The translations under genes and the position numbers were made by a program. 64,000 nucleotides of DNA from Bacillota bacterium. GTDB lineage: Bacteria; Bacillota; Clostridia; Lachnospirales; CAG-274. The first letter of the stretch is position 1, and every line of letters starts with the position of its first letter. A model generated the notes under the pieces. That model was not told the origin of the DNA. It saw only the letters and a program-made list of their open reading frames with translations, and did not search any database. Shown piece by piece: positions 7,111-16,453 of the stretch. The stretch lies in NCBI GenBank assembly GCA_017460805.1, contig JAFUAF010000028.1:62001-126000 (forward strand), in the 5' to 3' direction.

Positions 7111-8637
7111 ATGGCTAAATGCTACATAATAGCTATGGGAGGCACGGGCTGCCGCGTTATGCGCAGTTTTTACAATTTATGTGCGACAGGTGCTTTTGAA
7201 GGCTATAATTTCAAGATAATATGTGTAGACTCCGATACCGCAAACGGAGATAAGGGCATTTTAAGCGAAACGATGGTAAAATACAACAATATCAACAACC
7301 GTTTCCATATTTTCCCTAATATTGAATTGGGCGGCGACGGCGGTTTTTGGTCTCCCCTGCAAAGTATAAACGATTCGATGGCTCAAAATCTGGACAGTGC
7401 AATGTTCAGCGACGATGCCAAAGCGGTTTTTAATATGCTTTATACTCCGGAAGAGCAAAACAAGACCCTTTCGGGCGGTTTTTACGGACACACCTCCATC
7501 GGTTCGTTTTTTATGCTTAAATCCATAATCGACGACAACAATAACTATACCGAAACATGGCATAATTTTTTCAGCGGCATAGACCCGACCGAAGACAAGA
7601 TATTCATTATCGGCTCGTTATTCGGCGGTACGGGTGCCTCGGGCATACCTACGCTGGCAAGAATAATCCACGATAACGCATCGACATCCGATGTAAAAAT
7701 AGGCACGATGCTGGTAATGCCCTACTTTAAAATGCAGGACGGACAAAACAACGCCGAAAACATAGACAAAATAGATTGGCGTTTGTTTACATCAAAGGTG
7801 CAGTCCGCACTTTCGTTTTATGAGGATCAGAATTTCAATCAAACTTTCCAGACTATGTATTTTCTGGGTGAAAATAAAGACAGATTTATGTATGTTTCAA
7901 ACGAGCCCGAGGGTGTTATGCAGCGCAATAAAGCAAATCACATAGAAGCGTTAGCGGGAGCAACCGTTTTGGACTTTATGAAAACACCGATGACTAACGG
8001 GTTTGAAATAAAAATGTACAGAGATAAAGAAACAGATGTACAGCTGCTTAACACAATAGATGCAGGGAAAAACATTTATGATTTGATCGTAAAATTTTTT
8101 GCTTTTTCAGTTATACATACAAGGTATATAAATCCAGCCGTTATAAAGCACAACAGCGGTGATTACAAAATTTCGGAGGGCTGGATAACAAAATATTCAA
8201 TTGTAGCGGAAGACAGCAAGATATTTTTTGAATATTGCCTTAAATTCAAAGAATGGATATACGAAATAATGGTAAACTCAAAAGAAAACGGTAAGTTTGC
8301 CACTATTTTTTCCGCAGAGGAAAATACAGCCGGCGAAAGCAGTGCAGGCTGGCTAAAAGTTAACAATTACGGCGGTAAAAACAACTATAAGGAGCTGTAT
8401 TATCCCAACGAACTTCCGTTTGATGCAAAAAAATCACTGTTTTCAAAACAATCTACGGTCACATATAATTTTTCGATTTTAAACTGTATGGAGACTGTTG
8501 CCGACACGGAAAGGATAAGACTTAAAAGCGCAGAGCAGATTATAAACGAGCTTTCCGTAAAGGCATTGGATAAAAATTCGGAAGCCGCTGCAATGATAAA
8601 GATTTTCCGTGATATACAGAATAATTGTATTAAATAA
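7111..8637 (+). CDS. Tubulin/FtsZ-like GTPase family protein
   Basis: ATG 7111, after TAGGAGGTGG, is preferred over GTG 7105; the product has 508 residues. The N-terminus (YIIAMGGTGCRVMRSF, residues 5-20) is the first nucleotide-binding loop of the tubulin superfamily, and GSLFGGTGASG (about 167-177) is the tubulin signature loop, here GGTGASG where FtsZ has GGGTGTG. VDSDTANGD (about 42-50) fits the strand after the first helix. The length and sequence are unlike cell-division FtsZ; it matches better the Tubulin_2/FtsZ-like group found in accessory operons, where it is usually paired with other NTPases. Here it lies 21 bp upstream of a giant actin/Hsp70-like protein. The catalytic T7-loop residues could not be placed with confidence, so polymerisation and GTP hydrolysis are inferred. 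Confidence 0.8.
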   Translation: MAKCYIIAMGGTGCRVMRSFYNLCATGAFEGYNFKIICVDSDTANGDKGILSETMVKYNNINNRFHIFPNIELGGDGGFWSPLQSINDSMAQNLDSAMFSDDAKAVFNMLYTPEEQNKTLSGGFYGHTSIGSFFMLKSIIDDNNNYTETWHNFFSGIDPTEDKIFIIGSLFGGTGASGIPTLARIIHDNASTSDVKIGTMLVMPYFKMQDGQNNAENIDKIDWRLFTSKVQSALSFYEDQNFNQTFQTMYFLGENKDRFMYVSNEPEGVMQRNKANHIEALAGATVLDFMKTPMTNGFEIKMYRDKETDVQLLNTIDAGKNIYDLIVKFFAFSVIHTRYINPAVIKHNSGDYKISEGWITKYSIVAEDSKIFFEYCLKFKEWIYEIMVNSKENGKFATIFSAEENTAGESSAGWLKVNNYGGKNNYKELYYPNELPFDAKKSLFSKQSTVTYNFSILNCMETVADTERIRLKSAEQIINELSVKALDKNSEAAAMIKIFRDIQNNCIK

Positions 8638-8658
8638 GAATAACAGGAGGTGTTTGGA

Positions 8659-11600
8659 ATGCCTTTTAACGGATATTATCCACATATTGACGAACCTATA
8701 GTAACACTTAACCCCAATGATGCCGATAAGGCTATAATGGCTGCCGAAAATTCCGCGGGTGTAATGGCAAATATTATAGCTGATCTGCCCAGTAACGAGG
8801 GCGTCTTGCAATTCGATTCAGCCTTTAACAGAAGTGATATTTCCATACCATCCCCATGGAGTCTTGTGCTCTCTATGGATGCCATGCTTTTTGGCAAAGA
8901 ATTCGGTACATTTAAAACCACGGCGGAAAACGAATGGAAAGCACTTATTGCTCTTATAGCATTACGTCCGCTTATGGGTACCGATCTTGAAATAAGAAAA
9001 ATAGATTTAACGGATAATTCACTCAAGCCGCAGGAAAAATCCTTTTATAACACTTTGCTGGGATTAAAGCCGGTAAATTACATTTTTGACAGCCCGGACT
9101 GCTGGAACAATATTTACTATATCCAGCTTAAAAACAAGATAATCGGTATTTTGTCCAATTCCACCTTGGTTTGCTCCTCGTATGTTTCCGCAGACGAGGA
9201 TATAAAAGCATACCTCGAGGGAAAAGGCGGTGTCGGGCTTGTACTGCACGACAAGCAAAAAAACACTTATGTATTTAACAATCCCGCCGGCTTTATTGCC
9301 GAAAACGAGATACGCTGCTGTTATATGGTAAATTGGCTGGAGGCTTTAAAGGACAGCCTGACATACCTTAACGCGGCCAACGACAAGCACAGATACCGAA
9401 ACGAGCTTATAACAAAACTGGATGATTACAAAAACGAGATAATTGCCGAGTTTAACCGAAACCCGAGGCATACCGTAAACTACGACCTACAGCCGCTTGT
9501 TACAGAAAATTTTGTCAATGTGGCTCACAATGTGCAGGGAAAACAGCTTACAGACGTTTTTGCGCTGTTTGACCCCATCACAGTCGAGTTTGATTTTACC
9601 ATACCTTATTTATCGGTTATGTTAAAGGCCGAAAACAGCAATATGTACATTGCGGAAAGGCTTTCATCGGAGCTGAAAAATCTTTTCGACAACGATGCGT
9701 TTGACCACCCCGCAAGTAAAGTAAAAATTCGCAAGCCCGAAAATATGCCTCTGCTTACATCAAAGGATATTTTTGCCGATAAACTGACTTTGGTATATTG
9801 GGTCAACTGGAGCGACAAACACAAGGCCGCCCCCTTGTCAAAGCATCTTACAAGGATAGGTCTCAAAAACATTATGCTTGAGGGAAATGTCGAGATACAA
9901 GCGGATTGTTTTGCGCTTTGGCCCATTAAAAGCAGTATACTTGACAAAAATATACTGGGCGATACCGATGCTTATACCCTGAAAAACGACAGGCTTGAAC
10001 TGATGGAGGTAATCGACGGAACATATCAGGCAAAAATCAAGTTTACATTCAGCGGAGAGGACAGGCCTTACGAGCTGACACGCACCTATTCCGAAAATGA
10101 TAACGATGTTGTCTTTATAGATTCCGGCCAGCTTCCCTATCTTTCAATATGGCCCTATGCAAAAATACTTGATTCGGAAAACAAAAGTGTATGGAACGAA
10201 TATTACGTTTTTGAATCCCAAAAAGGTACATCGCAGTATAATTTAAAGCTGGATGATAATATCACGGCCGTCAGGGAGAGCGAGCTGACACTGCTTAACA
10301 GCGGCAATATGGAAGAATTAAAGCGCAAAGTATTCAAATGCGATGCTTTGGCTTCTTATGCTGCCATACACAACAAAAACGACAGCGAGATGGGTCTGAT
10401 AATTTTCAACCGTCCCGAAAACATCAGCAAAGGCGCAGGTTCAAACTGTCTTCTCGGTCTGGATTTCGGTACTACTTCCACTACTCTGTTTTCAAGGAAG
10501 ATACCCACGACCGTTACCGAACCCTCTCAAAAGGGTGAGATGCGCGACAATGAAGAGGCGGAATTTGTACGTTTCGGCAACGCTTTTTGTTATGACGAAA
10601 ATAACTTGGCAAACAAAAAGATCACCGATACAAGCTTTGACATAATGCGCGAGGAGATTTTGCAGCCCGCAGGTACACAGCGCGAGGGCGACAGCTACTT
10701 CCTGCCCAATATTTTCTATGACAGATGCGGATACCCAAGTATATATCAGTTAAGCTCGGATTCGGCAAAGACCGAATACTATGACGAAATACTGCTTACG
10801 GGCAATGTTTTGTTTGATTACAGCAGTACCGAGGGCAATAAGATAAAAACTGTGATAGACAACAATCTGAAATGGAGCGACGACCCGCAGATCGTTCTGC
10901 ATTTAAAAGGCTATCTCGGTCAGATGCTCAAAATGGCGGCATTCAGGCTTGTTGCCAAAAACGGCGCAAATATAATAACGCTGAGGGCATCTTACCCGAC
11001 TTCTTTGCCCAGAAAAAACCTCAATAATTTCCGCGACACACTCAAAGATACGGTAAATGCCATAAATAAAGCCGATCTGGGTGTGGAGATCAAAATGGAT
11101 AAAGACTATACATATTACACAGAAAGTATAGTTGCCGCAAAATTGCTGAGCAACCGTGCCTGCAATCTTTACGCCTGCGTGGATATAGGAGGCGGTTCGA
11201 CGGATATTTCCGTATGGATGAAGGAAGCAGGCGCAGCATCTATCCCGAACAATTTATTGCAGGTATCCGTAAATATTGCATCAAGAAAAATATTCCTGCC
11301 TGCATTGAGCGAGGTAATACTGAAATCGGGGAACGATGCATCAAAGCCGTCGCAGCTTCAGAGCAATATCATCGCATTAAGACCCGGCGAATACAGCAAC
11401 GCTTTATCAAATGCGCTTAAAGAGATGCAGTCCTCACCCGAGAATGCTATCGACAAATTCGGTTTGAAAATGGAGGCCGCTATTTTCCAATACAGCGACA
11501 TGATACAAAAAACCGTCATGTCGGGCGCTGCCTTAAGCAAAGAGGCAAAATACAAATACGAGCGCAAGCTTATAACAGGTTTGTTTGCACTGTTTTACTA

Positions 11601-12264
11601 TACCGTAAAATCGCTTGCTGTGGAAAAGCGCAACAAGCCCGAAATATACAAATCAAATACTGTATCTACCCTGGGCATTTTCCTTGCGGGCAACGGTGCA
11701 AAAATTTATTCATGGATACAGCCCCGTATCATTGAAAATATGGAGGCCGTACTCACGAAAATTGCCGTTGATGCGGATCTTATCGTACCAAACGGCAGAG
11801 TTGTAATAAACGAGCCTGTTATTTCGGAGCTTAAGACTGAGGCAGCAAAAGGTCTTACCATAATGAATGTGGACTCAAATTCCGGAGAGAACAATGTTCG
11901 TGTATATAACGGTGAAAGAATAGGCTTTGAACTCAAAGACGGAAGTTTGCGCATCTGCGAAGCCGATTACGATTTTGAAACGGATATAAATATAAAGGCC
12001 TTTTACAACCCCACCGCAACAACAACGACGGACATAAAACAACCTCAACCTGATATGAATGACTTCCAGTATCTTAAGGAGTTTATTGCAATATTAAATG
12101 AGGGTATATTTGAAAATGACGAAGATTATATGATAATTATACCCGATAACAACTATAACAGCATTTACGAACTTCTTTATGCTGTATTAGAAAAAAATCA
12201 AAAGAATGGTCTTATGACACCTACATTTATTGCGTGTATAGAAGCTCTGCTCAAATATATCTAA
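8659..12264 (+). CDS. Giant protein with C-terminal actin/Hsp70-like ATPase domain
   Basis: ATG 8659 follows CAGGAGGT and is preferred over GTG 8650. The product has 1201 residues. The first ~590 residues match nothing I know; they look globular, mixed alpha/beta and soluble. From about residue 597 an actin-fold ATPase follows: LLGLDFGTTSTT (phosphate 1), a conserved YPTSLPRKNL segment, VDIGGGSTDIS near 840 (phosphate 2) and IFLAGNGAK near 1010 (adenosine loop). These are the three canonical actin/Hsp70/MreB nucleotide motifs, all intact. The last ~100 residues are acidic. There is no substrate-binding beta-sandwich as in DnaK. It is translated right after the tubulin-like protein, so the two NTPases probably act together; the N-terminal half may be an adaptor or cargo-binding region. 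Confidence 0.8.
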   Translation: MPFNGYYPHIDEPIVTLNPNDADKAIMAAENSAGVMANIIADLPSNEGVLQFDSAFNRSDISIPSPWSLVLSMDAMLFGKEFGTFKTTAENEWKALIALIALRPLMGTDLEIRKIDLTDNSLKPQEKSFYNTLLGLKPVNYIFDSPDCWNNIYYIQLKNKIIGILSNSTLVCSSYVSADEDIKAYLEGKGGVGLVLHDKQKNTYVFNNPAGFIAENEIRCCYMVNWLEALKDSLTYLNAANDKHRYRNELITKLDDYKNEIIAEFNRNPRHTVNYDLQPLVTENFVNVAHNVQGKQLTDVFALFDPITVEFDFTIPYLSVMLKAENSNMYIAERLSSELKNLFDNDAFDHPASKVKIRKPENMPLLTSKDIFADKLTLVYWVNWSDKHKAAPLSKHLTRIGLKNIMLEGNVEIQADCFALWPIKSSILDKNILGDTDAYTLKNDRLELMEVIDGTYQAKIKFTFSGEDRPYELTRTYSENDNDVVFIDSGQLPYLSIWPYAKILDSENKSVWNEYYVFESQKGTSQYNLKLDDNITAVRESELTLLNSGNMEELKRKVFKCDALASYAAIHNKNDSEMGLIIFNRPENISKGAGSNCLLGLDFGTTSTTLFSRKIPTTVTEPSQKGEMRDNEEAEFVRFGNAFCYDENNLANKKITDTSFDIMREEILQPAGTQREGDSYFLPNIFYDRCGYPSIYQLSSDSAKTEYYDEILLTGNVLFDYSSTEGNKIKTVIDNNLKWSDDPQIVLHLKGYLGQMLKMAAFRLVAKNGANIITLRASYPTSLPRKNLNNFRDTLKDTVNAINKADLGVEIKMDKDYTYYTESIVAAKLLSNRACNLYACVDIGGGSTDISVWMKEAGAASIPNNLLQVSVNIASRKIFLPALSEVILKSGNDASKPSQLQSNIIALRPGEYSNALSNALKEMQSSPENAIDKFGLKMEAAIFQYSDMIQKTVMSGAALSKEAKYKYERKLITGLFALFYYTVKSLAVEKRNKPEIYKSNTVSTLGIFLAGNGAKIYSWIQPRIIENMEAVLTKIAVDADLIVPNGRVVINEPVISELKTEAAKGLTIMNVDSNSGENNVRVYNGERIGFELKDGSLRICEADYDFETDINIKAFYNPTATTTTDIKQPQPDMNDFQYLKEFIAILNEGIFENDEDYMIIIPDNNYNSIYELLYAVLEKNQKNGLMTPTFIACIEALLKYI

Positions 12265-12281
12265 ACGGGGAGGGATATTGT

Positions 12282-13226
12282 ATGAGTAAAATTTTAAAAT
12301 CAGCTGCCTTATTATTGGCTGTATGTACATTCACAAACGTATGTTTTGCCGACTCCGCCGCTCCGCCCGAGGTGCAGTCGCCTGTCGTTGAGGGCGCGGC
12401 CGCACCCGAAAACGCAGAGTCCCCGGGTACGCCAACGCCCGAGCCTGCCTCCGAAGCCGTATCCGGCGAAAACCCGGAAGAACGCACTTTGGAGTCTGCG
12501 GACACCATTGAAGAGGAAAAATCGGCGCATCTGGATGTTCTTCAAATAATTTTTTCGGCATGTATACTGGTATTATTTGCTTTAATGCTGATTTTCGGCG
12601 TAAATATCGTCAATATAAACAAAAAGCTTTCAAGGCTCGAAAATGCCTATGATAAGTTAAAATCAAAAATGGCAAAAAATATTCAGCAATCCGCCGGAGC
12701 AAATTACGACATTCCCAAAAGCAAGCCCGATACCCCTTACATGAGCGATGAAGAAAAGCGCAGGCAGATGCACGAAAAATTCGGCACTCCCGCAAAAAAG
12801 GAAAGTGTTGTCGCAGCGGCGCCTTCGGGCGGCATCAAGCAGACCGTAGGGGAGTTCATACCGACACCACCTCAGCCTGTACGCGAAAAGACAGACGAAG
12901 AAAAGTTTATGGATTTCTTTAACGGCGACAGCAGTGCCTCTTTGCCCGCAAATTTCAGCGTTGTAAAACTTTCTATGAACGGCGGCAGCGTTTTTACGGA
13001 TTCGTCAGGATATGAATGTTATATATACGGAAGTGCAGATGCTATAGGCAATGTGAAATTATATCCGAGCAAGCTGGTCAAAAGTCCTCAAATGCGCCAG
13101 TATTACAGTGCTGTATTTGACTTTGCCGGCGGGAACGACGGTTCTGTGGTCATCATTCCTTGTGATGCCGAAAGAAACGCTTACGGCGGATATGCCATAA
13201 AATCAAAAGGAAGGGTAATTCTTTAA
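12282..13226 (+). CDS. Bitopic membrane protein with cytoplasmic copy of the shared PC/KG domain
   Basis: ATG 12282 follows GGGGAGGGA; it starts 18 bp after the giant ATPase gene. The 314-residue protein has a signal peptide (cut near CFA-DS, residue 23), a Pro/Glu/Ala-rich outer stretch, one transmembrane helix (about 84-107), a charged coil and a cytoplasmic C-terminal domain (about 207-314). That domain carries the pattern YP.KLV.SP..RQYY, then IPC near 290, then a GY...KG end, and is visibly related to the C-termini encoded at 13767-14476 and 14503-15114. The topology puts the shared domain on the same side as the tubulin-like and actin-like proteins, so it may tether them to the membrane. 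Confidence 0.75.
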   Translation: MSKILKSAALLLAVCTFTNVCFADSAAPPEVQSPVVEGAAAPENAESPGTPTPEPASEAVSGENPEERTLESADTIEEEKSAHLDVLQIIFSACILVLFALMLIFGVNIVNINKKLSRLENAYDKLKSKMAKNIQQSAGANYDIPKSKPDTPYMSDEEKRRQMHEKFGTPAKKESVVAAAPSGGIKQTVGEFIPTPPQPVREKTDEEKFMDFFNGDSSASLPANFSVVKLSMNGGSVFTDSSGYECYIYGSADAIGNVKLYPSKLVKSPQMRQYYSAVFDFAGGNDGSVVIIPCDAERNAYGGYAIKSKGRVIL

Positions 13227-13235
13227 AAAATTTTT

Positions 13236-13263
13236 CTGCCTGCGTATTATTGCAGGCAGTTTT
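13236..13263 (+). terminator. Intra-operon hairpin with short T tract (possible attenuator)
   Basis: CTGCCTGC (13236-13243) pairs perfectly with GCAGGCAG (13252-13259) and is followed by only four T. It stands between the bitopic protein and the zinc-ribbon genes with no new consensus promoter behind it, so partial termination that lowers downstream expression is likelier than a full stop. Confidence 0.6.
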
Positions 13264-13274
13264 CAAATAAAGCT

Positions 13275-13763
13275 ATGGATAATACAGATATCAAAAAAAT
13301 AATGAACTCCCTGCCTTCTACCGAAATAAAAGGCAATTGTTCGGTATGTCCCCAATGCGGGAAAAAAGTATCCGCAGAATTCGGTTATTGTAATTTTTGC
13401 GGATACTGTTTGGCAGATGAATACACGGCTCTCGAATCGGAAAATAATGACCAAGCTGTGGATTTGGATTTTGAATATGCACAATACGAGAAATATAACG
13501 GTGATTCTGACGATATTGCTTATATACATGATACCTATAACGCTTTTTCTGATGCTCTGCATGAAACAACAGACAAAGATGTATCGGATTATGAAGACGA
13601 ACTGTCTGAAACGGCAGATTACGATATCAAAACCAACGAAAGCGATGATAAGTATGAGGAATCATTATCCGGAAATCTCTTTATGTGCATTTTTATCACA
13701 CTCGTAGTTATTCCGATTATCTATGCGATCATTAATTTAATCCTTAAAAAAATTGGAGGTTAG
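13275..13763 (+). CDS. Tail-anchored zinc-ribbon protein
   Basis: A 162-residue protein from ATG 13275; no good Shine-Dalgarno is visible, so translation may be weak or aided by the preceding hairpin. Two CxxC knuckles (CPQCGKK and CNFCGYC, residues about 25-45) form a zinc ribbon. A long, very acidic linker rich in Asp/Glu/Tyr follows, and the last ~25 residues are a hydrophobic helix (MCIFITLVVIPIIYAIINLI) ending in KKIGG, typical of a C-terminal membrane anchor with the ribbon in the cytoplasm. The next start is three bases after its stop, so the two genes are co-translated. Confidence 0.7.
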   Translation: MDNTDIKKIMNSLPSTEIKGNCSVCPQCGKKVSAEFGYCNFCGYCLADEYTALESENNDQAVDLDFEYAQYEKYNGDSDDIAYIHDTYNAFSDALHETTDKDVSDYEDELSETADYDIKTNESDDKYEESLSGNLFMCIFITLVVIPIIYAIINLILKKIGG

Positions 13764-13766
13764 CAG

Positions 13767-14476
13767 ATGATTTATCGTATAAATATATGTGATTATTGCA
13801 AAAAAGCATGCAGATTAGACAATGCCGATGATTTTTATTGTCCGTTTTGCGGTGCAAAAATAAATATGCTTGCCTCATCAGATAATGATGAACTGGCTAC
13901 AAAGCTGATAAAGAAACAAGCCGAAGTAGACAATTTAAAACAAAAGATCGAAACCATAACTAAAAAAACAAAATCTGTTGTTGAAAATATGGATACGGAA
14001 AATAAGATCCTCAAGGGGCAGATAGAAAAACTAAAAAGCCAAAACGAGGCTCTTTCCTATAGAATCAAAAAATCTGAAGAGGTCAAGCAGGCAGAAAACA
14101 AAACGGAAAAACTTATTACAGCAGGGAAAACCAATACAGATATATTTTTGCAGTTTATTAATTTGACTGACAAAAAAAATAATCCCTTGCCGTTAGGTTT
14201 TCAAAAGGCTTATCTGGACCTGTCGGGTACCTATATACTTGATGGCAAGCGTGGTACAGATACATCGGTCTATATTTGTAAAAAAAGGACAACATTTTTG
14301 AAATATATCCCAATGAATTGATCGTTTCTCCCTTGATGCGAGATTATTATAATATTTTATACGAATTCGCGAACAAGGACGGAAAAACGGTAATTTCAGT
14401 CAAGCCTTGCATTGTTCAGGCTTCAAACACAGGATATTACGATCTGATAACAAAGGGAACTATTGTTTTTGAATAA
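13767..14476 (+). pseudogene. Frameshifted zinc-ribbon/coiled-coil protein ending in the shared PC/KG domain
   Basis: ATG 13767 follows GGAGGT inside the preceding gene's end. The zero frame stops at 14321 after 184 residues: a CxxC...CPFCG ribbon, a coiled coil of about 70 residues, then the start of a domain. A run of seven A (14280-14286) marks a shift: reading on in the -1 frame from 14288 gives 62 further codons to TAA 14474-14476. These continue the domain (YPNELIVSPLMRDYY, then KPC, then TGYYDLITKG) and match the C-termini of the flanking paralogues. So the gene is either truly broken, a homopolymer sequencing error, or decoded by slippage on the A run that adds one A. The restored protein would have about 236 residues. 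Confidence 0.8.
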
Positions 14477-14502
14477 TGTTTTAAGTTAAAAAGGTGATTG
14501 TT

Positions 14503-15114
14503 ATGGATTACGAAAATATGATAAAGGTCATGCCCACAACAGCAACTGCGTTATCAACGGTAACGTGTGGCAGATGTGGCAAAAAAATAAACTCTTTTTT
14601 TTCGTTTTGTAATTTTTGTGGTCAGGCCAAAACATCTCTCGATGATGTATACAGGTTTGATTATTACAATATGTTATTGGGCAAAAGTCCCAATAATTTG
14701 CCGCTTAAAACAACTGTCTTTTATTTTAAAGCCGGCGGAGAAATATACGAAAAAACCAATATCGAATACTCTGTAAAGGTAATTATATTCGGCGTGGGAA
14801 CGGCTAACGATTACGAAGCACCGATATACATTTTCCCTGCCTTTTTGGATATAGCTGATTTAAATAACAACCTATCAAAAAAAGCACTCTATGTCCATGG
14901 TTTTGACATAGATTGCAGCGGTGTTTCGGGCACTTTAATAAATATTTGCCCTTGTGTTGCACATCGCGTTGCTTATCTCGAGGGTTATAAATATGTTATT
15001 GATAAAAAGGGATGTATCGGTTTTTTGCCTGAGCAGGATATGATGGCGTTGATATATCATTTCAATGATAGAGACAAACGCAGGTTATGCGATATCAAAA
15101 GAATAAACCTATAA
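14503..15114 (+). CDS. Soluble zinc-ribbon protein with the shared PC/KG domain
   Basis: ATG 14503 is preferred over GTG 14494 because AAAAAGGTGAT lies just upstream. The 203-residue protein has a zinc ribbon CGRCGKK...CNFCGQ (about residues 20-42) and then a domain of about 130 residues with the same landmarks as in its neighbours: NLPLK start, a YIFPAFL segment, CPC near 149 and EGYKYVIDKKG. No membrane segment or signal peptide is present, so it should be cytoplasmic. A short charged tail (RDKRRLCDIKRINL) ends the protein. Its stop is 13 bp before the start of the first large zinc-ribbon/TM paralogue. Confidence 0.7.
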   Translation: MDYENMIKVMPTTATALSTVTCGRCGKKINSFFSFCNFCGQAKTSLDDVYRFDYYNMLLGKSPNNLPLKTTVFYFKAGGEIYEKTNIEYSVKVIIFGVGTANDYEAPIYIFPAFLDIADLNNNLSKKALYVHGFDIDCSGVSGTLINICPCVAHRVAYLEGYKYVIDKKGCIGFLPEQDMMALIYHFNDRDKRRLCDIKRINL

Positions 15115-15127
15115 GGCGGTGTTTTTT

Positions 15128-16420
15128 ATGAAATGTCCCAATTGCGGAGCCGAATTAAATGAAGGATTGAAATTTTGCAGCAGCTGCGGTACGCAGGTGG
15201 CGGCAACCCCCGATAATACTTCCGTTTCTGTTGCAAAAAACAAAAAAAACAAGTCTGCATTAAATTCTGGCGTTAAAATAGCCATTGGTGTCGTTGCTGC
15301 GGCCGCAGTTGCAGTCGGGGCGGGTATCGGAGGCTTTTTGGTATACCAAAACGTACTTATAAGCCGTGCGGATAATGCTGTAAAAAACGGAGATTATGAA
15401 CTTGCATTGGATCTGTATGAAAAGGTAAGCGATTTAAGTTCTCAAAAAGCCAAAGCCGATACTATGATATCAAAACTCACAACAGCAAAGGCAGCGGCAA
15501 GAGATGCAGGCAAAGCTCTTGAAAACGGCGATGAAGCCGAAATGAGAAAAAACATAAGCCAAGCTTACTCACTTATACCCAATTACATACCTGCGGCAGA
15601 AGTTGAAAAAAATATCGAATTAAAAGATAAAATCAATGAGGCAAAAAATTGCGTTAATTCGGGAGAATATGCCAAAGTTCTTGCTTTGGCAAACGAGATC
15701 GAAAAATCCGATGTTAATAACAAATATTCCGCAAATTATAAAGCCGAGGTCAAAGACTATGTAAATATAGTTAATGACTTTGAAGCCCAATCCGTTTTGA
15801 ATGCAAACTCAGCGTTAAAAAGCGGTGATATCGCGCAGGCCGAAAATATAGCGGCCGAGCTTTTACGGCGGCTGCCCGATTCCGAGCAGGGTAAAGCCTT
15901 AAACGACGATATCGCCAATGTTAAAATCGCGGCTTCGCTTATTCAAAACGCCCAGGCCAAAAAGAATTCGGGCGATTATGCAGGAGCTTTGACCGACCTG
16001 AACAACGCATTTTCAAAATATCCGCCGTTCAGAAGTACATACGTTCAATTATACAACGACGTGACCACGCTTAAAGCAAACGCGGACAAGGCGGCCGCAG
16101 AAAAGAAGGCGCAGGAAGAGGCGGCGAGAAAAGCACAGGAAGAAGCGGCCAAAAGAGCGCAGGAAGAAGCAAAAAGAGCGCAGGAGGCGGCTAAAAACAG
16201 CAAAACTTATATGTATAACCGCTCCAATGATTTTTCAACTTTAAGAACTGCCGCTTCATCAAAATCCGGCGAAATATTGAAAATACCCTACAACGGAAAA
16301 TGTGAAATACTCGGCGAATCCAACGGTTTCTATTACGTTAATTACAACGGAAATTACGGATATGTACGTTCGGATCTTCTTTCATATTCTCCCAATCCGA
16401 CCCCGTATTACGGAAACTGA
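15128..16420 (+). CDS. Zinc-ribbon / TM / helical-repeat protein with SH3-like head
   Basis: ATG 15128 follows AAGGCGGTG. The 430-residue protein starts with a zinc ribbon (MKCPNCGAEL...FCSSCG), a basic spacer, one transmembrane helix (about 50-75) and an outer region of about 250 residues made of TPR-like helical repeats. A coiled segment rich in AQEEAAK follows, then a C-terminal domain of about 60 residues with the rhythm of a bacterial SH3 (SSKSGEILKIPYNGKCEIL...NGFYYVNYNGNYGYV), which usually binds wall peptides. Lysines before the helix put the ribbon inside and the repeats outside. The repeat region is closely related to those encoded at 18270 and 19890; only the heads differ. Confidence 0.8.
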   Translation: MKCPNCGAELNEGLKFCSSCGTQVAATPDNTSVSVAKNKKNKSALNSGVKIAIGVVAAAAVAVGAGIGGFLVYQNVLISRADNAVKNGDYELALDLYEKVSDLSSQKAKADTMISKLTTAKAAARDAGKALENGDEAEMRKNISQAYSLIPNYIPAAEVEKNIELKDKINEAKNCVNSGEYAKVLALANEIEKSDVNNKYSANYKAEVKDYVNIVNDFEAQSVLNANSALKSGDIAQAENIAAELLRRLPDSEQGKALNDDIANVKIAASLIQNAQAKKNSGDYAGALTDLNNAFSKYPPFRSTYVQLYNDVTTLKANADKAAAEKKAQEEAARKAQEEAAKRAQEEAKRAQEAAKNSKTYMYNRSNDFSTLRTAASSKSGEILKIPYNGKCEILGESNGFYYVNYNGNYGYVRSDLLSYSPNPTPYYGN

Positions 16421-16453
16421 ATATATTTTGCTGCATAGGAAGAAGGGATCATT

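Noticed and set aside
12312..12561. Several overlapping frames in the Pro/Glu/Ala-rich region of the bitopic protein
   Set aside because: High-GC low-complexity sequence opens all frames; only the 12282 frame has a start site, signal peptide and conserved C-terminus.
13767..14321. A complete 184-residue protein
   Set aside because: The -1 frame beyond the A run is clearly homologous to neighbouring proteins, so the stop at 14321 is better explained by a frameshift.
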